Assembly: GCA_033065855.1 (NCBI GenBank)
Contig: JAVXUO010001211.1
Coordinates: forward strand, 372,001 to 436,000
Reading direction: 5' to 3'
Source: Escallonia rubra
Lineage: Eukaryota; Streptophyta; Magnoliopsida; Escalloniales; Escalloniaceae
DNA length: 64,000 nucleotides
Under the pieces are notes generated by a model. That model did not search any database. It saw nothing but the letters and a program-made list of their open reading frames with translations, and was not told the DNA's origin. Both the position numbers and the translations under genes were made by a program. This document shows positions 22,386 to 35,010 of the stretch, in pieces. The first letter of the stretch is position 1. The number at the start of each line of letters is the position of its first letter.

Positions 22386-23164
22386 TTTTTTCCATTTGAT
22401 AATAGCTGCAAATTGCAAACTTGAAAAGAAGATATTACTATATCCGTATACAAAAGTGCCTTTTTATGATAGACCAAGACAAATTTAGGAGGAGGAAGTA
22501 ATTAAACTTCGTTGCCAGCACCTAGATAGTAAGAGCAAGTAAATAATTAATGTAAGCAATTTTATACATGATTAACACGACATGATTTGCCAGAAAAGAG
22601 TAAATTTGTTAAGAAGTACTATGATACCATCTAACGGAGAAAAAAACTAAAGTTAAAACCATGTCAACAGATATAAAAGTAGGGTATTATGTTTTTCACC
22701 GTTGAAAAGTATTCGCAGTTGATTTAATATATATTCTTATGTCGGATAGAGTCTTGGATTCCATAAATTATGTAATACAACGTACAATTATACCCCTATA
22801 GAATTGTAAACTCAACTCTAAGGTCACATTCATTCTATTTTTATTTTCCTGTCACATTCTAGGGATTTCCTGAACATATCTGTCGATTATTTTTTTGTTA
22901 TTTGGTCCCTCACATCTTTAAGTTGATGGATTTAGTTATAGATAAATAATGGGTCGTTATCTAGTTATCGCTACACTAATGCAATAATTTGATGCCTTAT
23001 GCCAAAGTACAGGGATAATCTTGTGTGCCTGTTTGTCACTTGTGCTTCTCCTTTTTCGTATATAAAAATTATCAGTACTTCTATATTCTTACTAATTTTT
23101 ATGCTTCCCTTCTAAGCACAATTATTTCGATTTAGTTTATCTTTTCACTATTTGATTTTTCAGA

Positions 23165-23335
23165 AGAGTTGGCCCGGTGGTCGAAGAGGTTTGCTCCGTT
23201 CATTGACTGTCTGAGTTCAAACCACCTTAGTCCAGCAATCAGGTATATTTATTTTTCAAAGTGTACCATGTTATGTGAGGGTACGCCCTAAAGATCGCCG
23301 GGAAAATGGACATGTGCTATCACCATCCAAAAAAT
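23165..23335 (+). mobile_element. Probable tRNA-derived SINE
   Basis: A tRNA-like head has an A-box-like TTGGCCCGGTGG (23169-23180) and a B-box-like GAGTTCAAACC (23213-23223). An unrelated body of about 95 bp follows, ending in the A-rich tail AAAAAATAAAAA. This is the arrangement of a polymerase III SINE. I could not find a target duplication, so the limits are approximate. Confidence 0.55.
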
Positions 23336-23788
23336 AAAAATACAATTCCATACTTCTATCCGATAAAGATTCGACTAAGACCCCCCTATAACATGACGAA
23401 GATAAAATTTGAAAAAAAAAAGAGGAGAAATTTTTGGGTGCAATGAGTGTTGTAGCCTACAACCCTGCGTTTAGGAAAAGTTAATGGTAACTAAATACGG
23501 TTTAGTAACAAAATCTAAAGAAGTTAGCTGTTAACATTTGTTGCTTAGAGCATTTACAAAATTATAACTCACTTTATATAGTAACGATTGTATGTTGCTA
23601 ATGTTGGGGTGGGGGGTAAGGGTTGTGGTCGTCCCTTGATTGCTACAATCGCAGTTGTACGATTTATTTTCTCAACAATATTGAAGTACAGAGTCCTCCA
23701 TCAATTGAATTTTTCGTCTTTGACTTTTTGTGAATTCTGACCATAATTATGAGAGCAGGATAGATTAAGTACATATAAACACTAAATT

Positions 23789-23873
23789 TACTCATTGTTT
23801 TAATCATAGCTTCACTTTCCGACTATACTTTACTCATTGTTTTAATCATAGCTTCACTTTCCGACTATACTTA
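23789..23873. repeat. Tandem duplication, 43-bp unit
   Basis: TACTCATTGTTTTAATCATA and the following 20-odd bases through GACTATACTT occur twice in direct succession with no visible differences, so the duplication is recent. Confidence 0.75.
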
Positions 23874-24344
23874 TCTAATCTATTATTTCTATTTGAGTTC
23901 AATTTAATGTCTACATATAAGAGTATTTAGTTTAGGATCTTGTAAAAAGTTATAAGGAACAATCCAATGAAAGGGATGGAGTAACAAAAGGCAAACCCGC
24001 CTTAATTTGCTCCTTGTTGTGTCACACTAAATGATATCTTGCTCCTCTGAATTATTGTTTGTTAAAAACGACTCTTCGGGCCCAAGCTATTCTCCGGCCA
24101 TAGCCTACGTCCGATTATGGTCCCAAACCTCCCCTAGCCCTATAAAGAAAGGCATTTAGTACAAGGGTGCAGTGGTGGGCAAGAAAAAAATTGCCATATA
24201 CATAGGTACGTCCATCATATCTCTCCAAAACACGTTAGTGATTGCAACTTTTGGTAGTGTGAAAGTTTATCAACATTTTTTTGGGAAGTCAACATCCTGA
24301 CAAGGATTATTCTGTCCTAAATTGAAAAAAAAATCATATTAATA

Positions 24345-24745
24345 CCGTTTGCGCTAGTTGTCTGCTAAACACGGGTCTGTGTTTTGCTCATTCTGTTGTA
24401 AGAAAAAAAAAATTAAAACGTTAACTTTACATATTTTTCTCTCTGTTTTTTTTTTTTTTTAATTCCTTCTTTCCCGGTATTTAAAACCAGTTTGAATTAT
24501 TGAGTTTGGACTTTGATGTAAGTAGAAGAGAAAACATGATTAAAACTGATTTTCGTCTAATTTTGTATGTCGGGCTAGTTGTTTGCGGAAGACGGGCAAG
24601 TATTTTGCTCATTTTGTTGTAAGAAAAAGAAAAAAAAAGAACGTTAAATTTACATATTGTTTTCTTTTTTTTATTCCTTCGTGGCCGCCATTTATAACCA
24701 GTTTGGAATGATTGAGTTTGGACTTTATAACCGCTATTTATTCCT
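24345..24745. repeat. Diverged tandem duplication downstream of gene D
   Basis: A block with CTAGTTGTCTGC, TTTTGCTCATTCTGTTGTAA, a T run and CAGTTTGAATTATTGAGTTT recurs 221 bp later (for example CTAGTTG at 24354 and 24575) with about 15-20% changes. It ends about 45 bp from the stop codon of gene D, so the second copy may lie in that gene's 3' untranslated region. Confidence 0.6.
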
Positions 24746-24791
24746 TCTTATACATTATAGAGAAATGGGGACTAAAATGATCGATGCAGTC

Positions 24792-26999
24792 TCAAATGCC
24801 GCAAAACGCTTTGACAGTATTCTCGGCTTGGTGACCCTCCTCGGTGTGATAATACTTAAGTAATTCAACTTGATCAAATGGCTTATACCGTAACGGGTGT
24901 TCATCGTCAACCAGCTCCTCTGGTGCTTGGATCAACTTGCTTACGAATGAAAAAAGAGCCATGGAGTATCTGGTTTGTTCCCCGGTCATGATGACTCGAT
25001 GATGAGGAGAACACACTCTATCATTTGTCCATCCCTGTGGAAATATAAGTGCGTACCTCTATTAACTTCAAAGAAAGAAGTGTCGTTTAAATGAAACCAA
25101 AGTAACCTAAAAGAAAAGATGGAATTTACCTATTGACCTTTCTTTTAAAAGGGGGTTTCCCTCTCGGTAACAACCACGTAAGGAAAAACGAACAGTTAAG
25201 CATTTAGTGTAGAAGTTTGGTTTAGCTTCTTGTTTAAGTAAAGCCAAATTTTCATGAGTCCAAGCCTTGACTTGGTGGACATATCCAACTGCACGAAAAT
25301 GCTTACTGGCAACATTATTGTTTTCCAAAAAATTAGTGCCACTGAAAGTACTATTAGTTAATCAAATGTTTAGCTAATAAAATACCATATATTTCGGTGA
25401 TACTTCTGATGAGAATATGGCTCAACGCGAGTGGCTTTGGTGCCAAGTTTTTCGATTCAGTAACACCTTGTTTTACATCTCTTTTCCTTTTTGGTTAATC
25501 GGTAGGAGGAGGCGGAGAAAGGGCAATCTTTATGACTTTGGTGAGACTCAGACCCTGCGTTAACAGGCTGCAGAGGCGCTTTTCTAATTAGTGGAGCTAA
25601 CTCACTGTTCCGTTCTTTTACATCTAGCAACACATCAAAAGTAAAACCCCAAAAAAATGAACATCTGCTTTAAAAAGTTCGTTAAACGGACATATCGTGG
25701 AATGAGGGTATATATGACGTACCATGCAAGCATCACCTGCCATAACAACGAAGGATGAAGGTGGAAACTCAACGGCAATCCACTGGCCATCCTTAGTCTT
25801 GACATGCAAACCATCAACTTCATTTTGATGGAGTATGGTAAAGAAGCTCTTGTCAGTATGGGGTGGAATAGCTACATTATCCTCGTTCGCTTTTGGTCCT
25901 CTGTGTTTCAACAGTCTAAGAAGGTAAGTGGTTGATTCGATGTGAGAATCATAATATTTCTGTATGTCATAGCTTTCAAATAGCATTCTTGTCACAATGT
26001 GATCCAATCTCGATACGATCTTTGCAAATGAGTGTGCACTTTCACTGTGAGAGAGAGAGAGAGGAAGAGTGAGAGAGAGACGTGGTAAGGAAAAACTTCG
26101 TTACAACGGTGATAAAAATAACAAGATACAACTAAAAGACGAGGTGAGATGATTACACAAACATGACCGTCCCATGCTGGGGAATTCGACTTGTTTGATG
26201 AAGATATACCCCGAAGTAAGATTGATGAGGGGCTCCCAGTTCACTATGTTTCGTCTCAATTTTATATTATTTGCTAAGATGCGGACCCGAGTTATTTACT
26301 ATTCACAACGTCTTAACCTCTTAATAGGCGATATATTCCACCTCAGCAAATGGGAGTTAAGTGATGTCGATCTTCTCATTATTAATTGAATTTGATTGCA
26401 TAATGAGGGGATGTGTTGAAAATATAATCTCGCACAATGATTTGGGCTTCAATAAAGAACGTTCTTAATATTGTCGTCAACAATTAACAATTATCATATA
26501 AAGTGGTTTTAAGCTAAAGTAACTTGAATACCTTCTTCGAAGGATTTTGGGTTCAACTTAGTCCAAAAAAAAAAAAAAAACAGATAAAAAAAAGCCTTGT
26601 ATATATAAAGTTGATTTATACTTACCAAAATCTATCATTTCCATGTGGCCAAACGAGATTGGTGAAACTTTGAGCACTCTCAGGATTTGTCGAATTATCC
26701 ATGCCTATGCCTTCGGTGAGAGGACGAGAAGGGCTCTGACCAAAATAACCGTGGTAGGGTTTGTCGCTAATAACCAAGGCTTTGGTCTCTCTGGGGAGAT
26801 CGAACACCTCCTCGGCTGCAAGCATGATTGCCTCGTGAAGCTCTGCAGAAACTTCATGATACAGTGCAACAAAAAAGCCATGCTCTTCTAGGGCCCGCCG
26901 GACGCCGTTCCGTGCCCTGCACCAAGAAGTTGTGCCAGGCTCCATGTCTTGCATGGCAAAATCTACAACATGAGGCCTTGACATCATAATAAGTTTCAA
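24792..26999 (-). CDS. AOP-like 2-oxoglutarate/Fe(II)-dependent dioxygenase, gene D
   Basis: Exons 26999-26626, 26044-25723 and 25034-24792 encode 312 aa. The N-terminus MKLIMMSRPHVVDF lines up exactly with the starts of the paralogs. Iron ligands are H187, D189 and H244, and the 2-oxoglutarate site is R254-Y-S256. The near-N-terminal motif is YHGYFGQ. It is the most diverged of the C-F group: G233-W-T replaces the usual A-W-S at the start of exon 3, and DIQKYY replaces GVQKYY. Its introns are the longest of the set (581 and 688 bp). A GA run lies next to the second-exon acceptor. No disabling change is seen. The function is presumably oxidation of an unidentified small molecule. Confidence 0.87.
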
Positions 27000-27479
27000 C
27001 TGACTCGAAGTTAATGACCTAAAAGCAGGTAGAAATCTGCTGTGTAATTAAAAAGACTTTGTAGGTGAGTTTCGGCGGCGACAAAATCAACGGTATCTGG
27101 AAATAAGAACAGAGGCATTGACGTGCACAACAAGAAGAAATATTGTCCTTTATGGTTTTTTGTTAATTTTGTGGTTTGGAAGTTTTGTGAAGGGGTAAAA
27201 GACAGGAGATTTGGATTTGGTGTACTGCGCTATGGCGTCAACCTGTTTCCGGCTCTAGCAGTGGTGAATCATCCATCGTGGATCTAGCCTCTAGGAGGTA
27301 AGCTCTGTGGATGGTGGAGAACAAGGCACTCTTCTAAGGCTTATGAATAGAACCATTGTTCCAAACGTAGCAGGTTAGTATTGGTTGGACTGGTTAAAAT
27401 TTCCTAGCTGGTAGAGTTACAGGCATCTCAATCTCTTTGATTTTAGATGCTGGGCCCTTACTTACAAACCATCCAAAAA

Positions 27480-27945
27480 GGTAAAAGAAAATATAATTGT
27501 ATTATTGGTTGAGTACGATGGAACGTTTATATAGGCAAAAAATACGCTTTTGGCCTAAAAGAAATAGAAAAGATAAGTCTTACAGGAATTAGGAGAGTTA
27601 TAAGATATTCAAGACCTAGTATAATAGGAAATAGAAAACTCAAATATAAAATTTTATCTAACATCCCCCTTGAACTCAAGGTGGGCCGGTAGAAGAACAA
27701 GCTTGAGTCCGGGCGAGTTACGTACACGGAGACTAAGGAAAATGAGGTCCCAAGGCGAGGGCCGACGACCATGAAGATATAACTCGAAGTGAGGTCTGGT
27801 GACCACAAAAAAAGAACGACATGAGAAAAGAAATACGAGACGAAGTCCGTTAATATCAACTATGAAATGATTATCTTATAAGAAACAAAAAAAGAGAGAG
27901 CTATAGAATATTTTAGACCTAGTATAATAAGAAATAGAAAACTAA
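27480..27945 (-). mobile_element. Copia-type retrotransposon remnant: 3' LTR and flank
   Basis: On the minus strand the purine tract CAAGGGGGA (27664-27672) is followed at once by TGTTAGATAAAATTTTATAT, a typical copia 3' LTR start, and then by a TATATAAACG box near 27530. The far LTR edge, about 27480, is not defined. A piece of the same LTR (GACCTAGTATAAT plus AGAAATAGAAAACT) recurs at 27909-27939, which suggests two nested or recombined fragments. No protein domain survives. Confidence 0.5.
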
Positions 27946-28488
27946 CGGCACAAAGGTCGACAAATATTTTCTTTTCCTGTATTCATAACATTCATTGAAC
28001 AACAAGTGCGACGCTTAATTAAATATCATCAACTATATTTATGGACCATTATTTGCGGCTATACAGAGCTGTAACTTCTTGCTATCACTTGAGTTGCAGC
28101 CTAATCTTTTTCATTTTCACTGCACCTTTTCCTTTTGCTTTTCAGGGTCAGCGAATGGGCTTCAGGTCAAGAGACAGCCCCCAAAAGAACACAATAAAGA
28201 TAGCTACAATCAAACTCAAAAAACTCGACCACAAAATTAATCTTTCACTTAATCTAGGCACACAACCTGGTACACCACACTACATGGTATTAATGAACAC
28301 CATACTGAATATCATTAATGAACAGGCATTGAGAAACTTACATATCAGGCAAAGCAGTATGATCCAGCCTTTGCCAATTATATAAAACATGTACAAGCAT
28401 ACATCAAAAGTACATGTGCACGAATGTATTAGCAACAAACTTAACCTAAACACAGTCCCTTTATTAGGAGCACAGCCGAGATTTCGAT

Positions 28489-29940
28489 TCAGACACCACA
28501 GAAGTCTTTGAGAATATCTTGTGATCTCCGGCCATTATCTGTGTCATAGAACTTCAGTAAATCAACATGCACAAATGGCTTGAACTGCAACACGTGTTCC
28601 TCGTCGACAAACTCTTCAGGAACTTGCACCATTTTGCTGAGGAACGAAAACAATGCAATTGTGTACCGTGTTTCTTTCCCGCTCATGTCCATGGTGACTC
28701 GATGGTTTGGAGAGAGTACTCTACCATTACTCCATGCCTAGGCCAAGCAAAGCACCCATTTATTTAAATCTAATTAGGGACAGATTTCACAGTTATAGGG
28801 TCTATCGTTTGGGAGAAAAGATGATTTTATATACAATAGTGAATAGTTACCTTGCATGCATCACCCGCCATGACAACAAAGGATGAAGGCGGAAAGTCAA
28901 CAGCAATCCACTCTCCATCTCTAGTTCTTATTTCTAAACCAGAAACTTGATTTTGATAAAGTATGGTCAAGAAGCTTTTGTCAGTATGAGATGGAAAAGC
29001 CATAGTAGTCTCATTCACCTCAGGTGCTCTGTATTTCAGAAACCTAAGGAGATAGGTTGTCGCATCGGTGTGCGAGTCACTGTACTTCTGTACGCCGTAG
29101 CTCTCAAATAGCATTCTTATCACCATCTGATCTAGTTCTGCCACCGTCTTTGAGAACGAGACTGAACTTTCACTAACCATGAAGGAGAAAGGAATTCAAG
29201 TTAAAGATGTGCAGGAATAGATACAGGATTTAGCACTTACGGACTCAGTGAGTAGATAAGCTATTTGTGGCTAGGTTGCAAAGAGAAAAAAATGCGGGAG
29301 CAAGAAAACAAAAAAATGTCACTAAAAGTATTATACGCTTTTCTAATGACAAGTACTGAGAATTTACATGGCAGCACTTTGTTGCTAAAAGTGATGCAAA
29401 AATTCTTTCCCTGTAAAACTGTTTTAGATCAATTTATTTGAAAGACAAACTACCCTTCAAATATGAAACAAACTACCCTTCAAATATGAAAGGGGACATA
29501 GACGGTGTTTTTGCCCTTTTTTGTTCTCCCAACATAGGCTCCCGGTGATGTTTTAGAAATATTTACCTGAAAGATTTGTTTCCATCAGGCCACATGAGCT
29601 TAACGAAGCTTTGAGCGCCCTCTGGTGTCGTTGAGTAGTCTATGCCTAAACCTTCATGGAGAGGAACAAAGGCTATTTGCCCGACGTACCCATGGTAAGG
29701 CTTTTCGTTGATGTTCTGGATTTTGGTTTCAGTGGGGAGATCGAACAATTCATCGGCTGCACGAAAGATTGATTTTTGAAGCTCCGAAGAAACTTTATCA
29801 TACAGTGCTATGAAACAACCGTGATCTTCGAGGGCATGCTTGATGTCGTTGCATGCCGAGGACCAAGAAGTTGTTCCAGGCTTCAAGTTTTCTTTGGTGA
29901 AGTCTACAACAAGAAGCTTGGGCAGTGTTAGGGAACCCAT
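28489..29940 (-). CDS. AOP-like 2-oxoglutarate/Fe(II)-dependent dioxygenase, gene E
   Basis: Exons 29940-29567, 29172-28851 and 28737-28489 encode 314 aa. A longer in-frame start 21 codons upstream exists, but MGSLTLPKLLVVDF at 29940 aligns with the family and lies 38 bp from a TATA box. Iron ligands are H187, D189 and H244. The 2-oxoglutarate motif is R256-Y-T258, a conservative Ser-to-Thr change. YHGYVGQIAF is present near residue 85. The second exon ends in GDACK instead of the GDACM of C and D. All domains are complete and the phases match. It resembles F and D most closely. Substrate unknown. Confidence 0.9.
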
Positions 29941-29977
29941 GTTTAGATTGTGAATTACAATCTTAACTTGCAGTCTC

Positions 29978-29984
29978 TTTATAG
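29978..29984 (-). promoter_or_regulatory. TATA box of dioxygenase gene E
   Basis: TATAAAG on the minus strand lies 38 bp upstream of the chosen ATG, which implies a very short leader and argues against the longer upstream start at 30003. Confidence 0.45.
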
Positions 29985-30003
29985 GATTCTTTTTAAGGCA
30001 CAA

Positions 30004-31218
30004 TTGACATGAAAATATAAGGCTAGTATATTGTTGGACGATGATAAACTTTTTACATAAAGTCCCATCACTTCATGAGCGTGTCTTCATTAGAGAGAAT
30101 TTTTTTTTTTTAGGGCATCACGAGCCACATCAAAGTTACCAATTTTAACCCTACAAGGTCAAAATCGTCACTAAATATTATTAGTGGCACTTCTATTGAT
30201 ATGCACATAAACGTTCTCTGTAACACTTGGCTTGTAGTTAAGGTTTCAGAATATCTTTAGTGTCAATTGTCACTTTTAGTGGTCAGTATGAATACCACCA
30301 AATAACCAAATATTCTTACTTCCTAATAATTATTATAAGAATAAATCCAAGGTTTAGTGATTTGACACTCTATAAACTTGTGGCTTGGATTTTCATGAAA
30401 TGTTATATTCCTGACCTACCCCATCAATATATGATCAATTCAGAGAACTCAGACGCGAATTAGATATAAATATGGTGCTTTTGTAAACGTATAAAATTAA
30501 AATATCACTCATTGGGGTCTCAGTCCCATATATTACATTAATTACATGTCATATATATACATGTAATCCGTTCAAATTTTACGAAGACAGAATCGGGTAA
30601 TTGATGGTTTCAAATCTAATAATAACGATGGCTTGACATATGGCCAAAGAAAATGGGGATTCAGCGTTGGGCAACTCACAAATTTTCTTTTCTATGGAGA
30701 CATAAATTAAACAAACAAAATCTGAATATTAGGTGTGTGAGTACATTGTTTTATTTGTTTAATGGCTCCGAGCCTAAAAAATCATACCGAAAGATCAAAA
30801 CCAACCTGTCTGTAAATGCTTGGCCGCCATGTAACATGGGCTAACTATTGACACAGTTATTAGTCCGCTACTTCTTTCAACACTAAATCCCCATTTTCTT
30901 TGTCAAAGCAGATACAACCTTTGTTAGAACGATGTTCCTTTAGCCATATTTAATTGGAAATAATACATATGACTATTCTACCATAATATTACAATCTATT
31001 TGCAGGACCAAAAAAAGGGTTAACTTCCTATCAAACCCACTTTTCGGCGGCATAAAGCTGCAACCAAAGCTTTTGCAGTGACAATTCTGTAATTAAGCCC
31101 TTGTCCGCAATTATAAGATTTGCCTTGTTTTCTACTGAGTGACAATGCTTGCAAAAGTAGAAGTTTTTGTGATGAACCTGTGGCAATGCTTGTCCTAGCA
31201 ATTTTTACGCGGAAAAAA
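30004..31218. other. Intergenic stretch upstream of gene E
   Basis: No gene or clear element is seen. Around 30160-30290 there are phrases such as TCGTCACTAAATATTATTAG that recall the local MITE family, probably an eroded copy. Confidence 0.4.
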
Positions 31219-31442
31219 TTTGGTTGTTATACCGGTTGGAGGAATCTTCCTCATACCCTTTATATAGCGACAATCAATAATTTCTAGATATTTCTAGAGA
31301 TTTTTATTTAGTGACGCTAAAAAAGTATTACTAATAATTATCGCTGAAAGTGTTAGAAAAAAAAGTTACAAGAAACATTTTGCGACTATGTCACTATATA
31401 TGTGGTTGGAGGAATATTCATATTACCCAAGTAGGAGCCAAA
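31219..31442. mobile_element. MITE, 224 bp (copy 2 of the local family)
   Basis: The ends TTTGGTTG and GGAGCCAAA begin an inverted repeat including GGTTGGAGGAATCTTCC. The interior motifs GCGACAATCAATAATTTCTA and AGTGACGCTAAAAAAGTATT match the copies at 22159 and 56912. Confidence 0.65.
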
Positions 31443-32582
31443 GTTTATTTACTAATGATACTCGAAAAAACTTACAAAGTGTGGAGTACAATGAAACAGC
31501 ACGGAAATAAAATCCCAAACTCTTTTTTACAACACAAGTTAACATACTGTTGGCATATACAAAGACAACTTATAGTGTGGGGTGTGTGTGTGTGGGTGTG
31601 TAGATATATATAATTCGAAGTTGAGAGAATGTGTCAGGTCATCGCTTACTTGGATACTCTTTTAACTCGTCATGTGTGTTGCGTGGTGGGCACAATATAA
31701 GTGAAATGTATCTTTGCAGCGGAAATACTTTAGAGTATTATGGTAGAAGAGGAGGATGTAGAGAGGAGAAACACTCTTGGATAATTTTTCTCTTACTCAA
31801 TCAACACATCTATTTCATAAAACTCACTCACTCACTCTTTCACTACAATACTCTTTCACACTTCACTTTTCCACACATAAAATAACTAGGTGACACACAT
31901 TTTTATACTAAAACATTAAAGACTCTTTTAATATCCTAAACATAACTTCCCAAACCTTTTCCTTTTCATCTCCCTAATTAATCACTCCATAGGTTATGAT
32001 TAACTCCTCTAACCTTTCACTTTTCAGCTTCTCTTCATTTATTCATGTCGTTATTCTTCCTCATCAATTGTCATAACTACGTGAATCAAGATTAACTCCC
32101 ACCATGGAGTTTCATATTTTGACTTTTTGAAATATTTTGAATTTATTTACCTTTATACTAATGATTTGACTTCCTTTTTTCTCTCTCCCTCTCTTTTATT
32201 CATTTGTCATTTGAAATTCAATCATTATATAAATTTTACATTTCTCTCTCTTCTATGTTAACATGTCACACTTAAAAATATTTTATTTATATCTTTACAG
32301 TTCCATTAATATCTAAATTTTGCCAAAAGTAATTCTCTATACATTTGTTTTAATATTAAATCTTTATGTTGTTTAGAGAAATCCAATAATCTTCATTAGT
32401 TTTTCGCTTTAACTACCATAATCTTCTTCCTTTTTTTCATTACAAGTTTACATATATAGTTTACTCTCCCAATTTATTTTCAATCATTTATTATACATCT
32501 TTACTCTTTTTTGTTGTTGCCTTGAGTAATACAAACCCCAACACACGAGTTATTATTATTAGTATTATCACTATAATTACTA

Positions 32583-32944
32583 CTCCCTCCATCCCAAATA
32601 AATTGATAACTTTTTTTTGCACGCAGGTTAAGGATTTAGATTATATATTGTGTGTTTCTCATTCACTTTTTAGAAAGAGAGGAAAAAAAGTGGGATAGGA
32701 GTAGAAAATGAGTTAGTGAAGTGTTAATTAAATGGGGAGAGAGAGATAGAATAAAAAAGTGGAGCAGGAAAGAGAAAATGAGTTTGTAGAGAGTTAAATG
32801 TGGAAAGATCATTGAATAAAAAAGTGTAAAAAATGCTAAATAGGTAAAAAAAAAAAATACATACAAAATCTTTATTAATTTGAAAATGGGCAATTTTTGT
32901 GAGGCATCCTAAAAAAAAGATCAAATTATGTAGGACAGAAGGAG
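32583..32944. mobile_element. Stowaway-like MITE (Tc1/mariner), 362 bp
   Basis: The left end CTCCCTCCATCCCAAATAAA and the inverted right end CTCCTTCTGTCCTACATAAT match the Stowaway consensus. TA lies on both sides (32581-32582 and 32945-32946), the expected target. The element is longer than most Stowaways and its interior is AT-rich and noncoding. Confidence 0.75.
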
Positions 32945-33316
32945 TATTAGTTAGGAGAGACTAATTTTGTAACTTTAGATTCTCTTTTTCATCCTCATTT
33001 GGTAGGAAAACTCACATAAAAAGGTGAAATTTAACTTTTTAATTATTTTTTTTTGTCACTATCAATTTTCTAATTGTTACTAGAGTTACAAGTACATGAT
33101 CTCGCAATAAGTTTTTTGATAGTTGTTGCTCATATGTGCAACGCGCAAGATCAAAACTAGTAAGGGATTGGACACCGGTGTACATTCAAAAGTCTGAGAT
33201 ATAAATCAGATGTCATTCTATTTATTGCTGATTTAATTGGTTTCTATTTGCATGATGATAATTATGGCAGATGGCTACTAATGGCAAGTGGCGGTTATAG
33301 CAGTTAAAAAACACAG

Positions 33317-33352
33317 AACATGCGTGAGGTCAAGCTTGACCTCACGCATGTT
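33317..33352. repeat. Perfect 36-bp palindrome
   Basis: AACATGCGTGAGGTCAAG is followed directly by its exact reverse complement, centred on AAGCTT. It lies 410 bp downstream of the stop codon of gene F. There is no spacer, so it could form a long cruciform or hairpin. Confidence 0.95.
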
Positions 33353-33761
33353 GATAGAAGAGAAACAATTGATAGCGGTTACAAATAACGTCAAGCGGTT
33401 TTCAGTAAGTTATTATTAAGAAAAGGATAAATTGTAAATATTTAACATTCTAAACAAATCATTGACTTGAATTTAAGTTATTCTCTTCAAATACGCTGGG
33501 CGAATTCAATTTCCTTATGTTTTAATCATAGTGATTTAGTTTACATCGACTTCAGAGAGAAGCAAAAAAAAAAATTACATATTGATTTTTGCTTTCAAGC
33601 ACAAACACGTACTTGTAAGGAAACCTACACACAGCTGATACACAATTACACCAAGAGCCCAAACTGTAAAAGGATACTACAAACAAAGCCATCCGTAAAG
33701 GGTTTATTTACGTACAAACATTACACGATCATTCCGCATATCAGAAAACCATTCAAATGTC

Positions 33762-34934
33762 TCAAACACCACAATATGTTCTTATAGCACATTCGAGCCT
33801 CCGGTTCTCCTCTTTATTGTAGAACTCCAGAAAGTTGAGATGGTCAAATGGCTTGAATTGTAACGGGTGCCTCTCATCGATTAGCTCTTCTGGCACTTGT
33901 ACTATCTCTCTCATGAATGAAAACTGTGCAGTGGAGTATCTTGCTTCGTTCCCATTGATAATGACTCGATGATGAGGAGAATGTAACCTGCCATTGCTCC
34001 ATGCCTATCCCAAGCACAAGCATGTTTTAGATTCGAAAAATAGTACCAAAAACCAAATGGTATACTTTGACAAAATTTATCCTAACCACTCTATCCTACA
34101 TGACATATTTCAGTTTAGAAACGCACCATTGCTGCCTCGCCAGCCATGACTATGAATGATGAAGGCAAGAGCTCAACCCCAAACCACTCACCATCTTTTG
34201 CTTTGATCTTCAAACCATCAACTTGATTTTGATGTAGTATGGTCACGAAGTCCTTGTCCGTATGAGAGACAAAGCCCAAGTTAGTCTCCCCCTCTTTGGG
34301 TCCTCTGTATTTCATGACTCGACTAAGGTATGTGGCTGATTTAGTATGAGATTCGTAGTACTTCTGTACGCCATAGCTCTCGAAAACCATTTTTACCACC
34401 TTTTGCTCCAATTCAACTGCTAACTTTGCATAGGAGAGAAGAGTCTCACTAACCATGACACACACGAAAGAAAGAGTAATCAACATTAATAACAACGAAG
34501 CAGAACAAATTTAAAACGTTATTTAAAGGCAAATCAATCAAATACTAATATAAGTAATACCTGAAACTCTCATTTCCACTGGGCCACATCACCTTTGTGA
34601 AATTTTGAATCCCTTCAGGTGTATTTGAATCATCTATGCCCATGCTTTCATAGAGAGGAATAAATGGGATTTGGCCTACATAGCCATACAAAGGTTTCTT
34701 GGACTTGTTTTGAACTTTGGTTTCAGTCGGGAGATCAAACAACTCCTCCAGCGCGTGGAAAACTGCATTGTGAAGGTCGACGGAAACTTTATCATATACT
34801 GCAGTGAAACAACCGTATTCTTCAAGGGCACGCGTTACGTTTTTGCATATTGTTAACCAAGAATCTGAAGTAGATTTCAGATTTTCCTCGGTGAGGTCAA
34901 TAACAGGAAGTTTGTGCTGGGTTAGGGAGCCCAT
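33762..34934 (-). CDS. AOP-like 2-oxoglutarate/Fe(II)-dependent dioxygenase, gene F
   Basis: Exons 34934-34561, 34448-34127 and 34004-33762 encode 312 aa, the most compact copy (introns 112 and 122 bp). The last exon reads AWSNGRLHSPHHRVIINGNE through to IRTYCGV and a TGA at 33764-33762. Iron ligands are H187 and D189 (SHTDKDF) and H244, and the 2-oxoglutarate motif is R254-Y-S256. Residues LYGYVGQIPF stand where the others have (Y/S)HGY(V/F)GQ, so the conserved His is Tyr here. The start MGSLTQHKLPVIDL aligns with the paralogs. The gene appears intact; substrate unknown. Confidence 0.9.
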
Positions 34935-35004
34935 CTGAATATTATTTCTCTCTCTCCTTAGGCTCTTGAGGGGATGGTGTGAGCTACATCAATTGTTCTT
35001 GGTT

Positions 35005-35010
35005 CTTATA
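35005..35010 (-). promoter_or_regulatory. Possible TATA box of dioxygenase gene F
   Basis: TATAAG within CTATTATAAGAACC on the minus strand lies about 70 bp upstream of the ATG at 34934. Confidence 0.4.
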
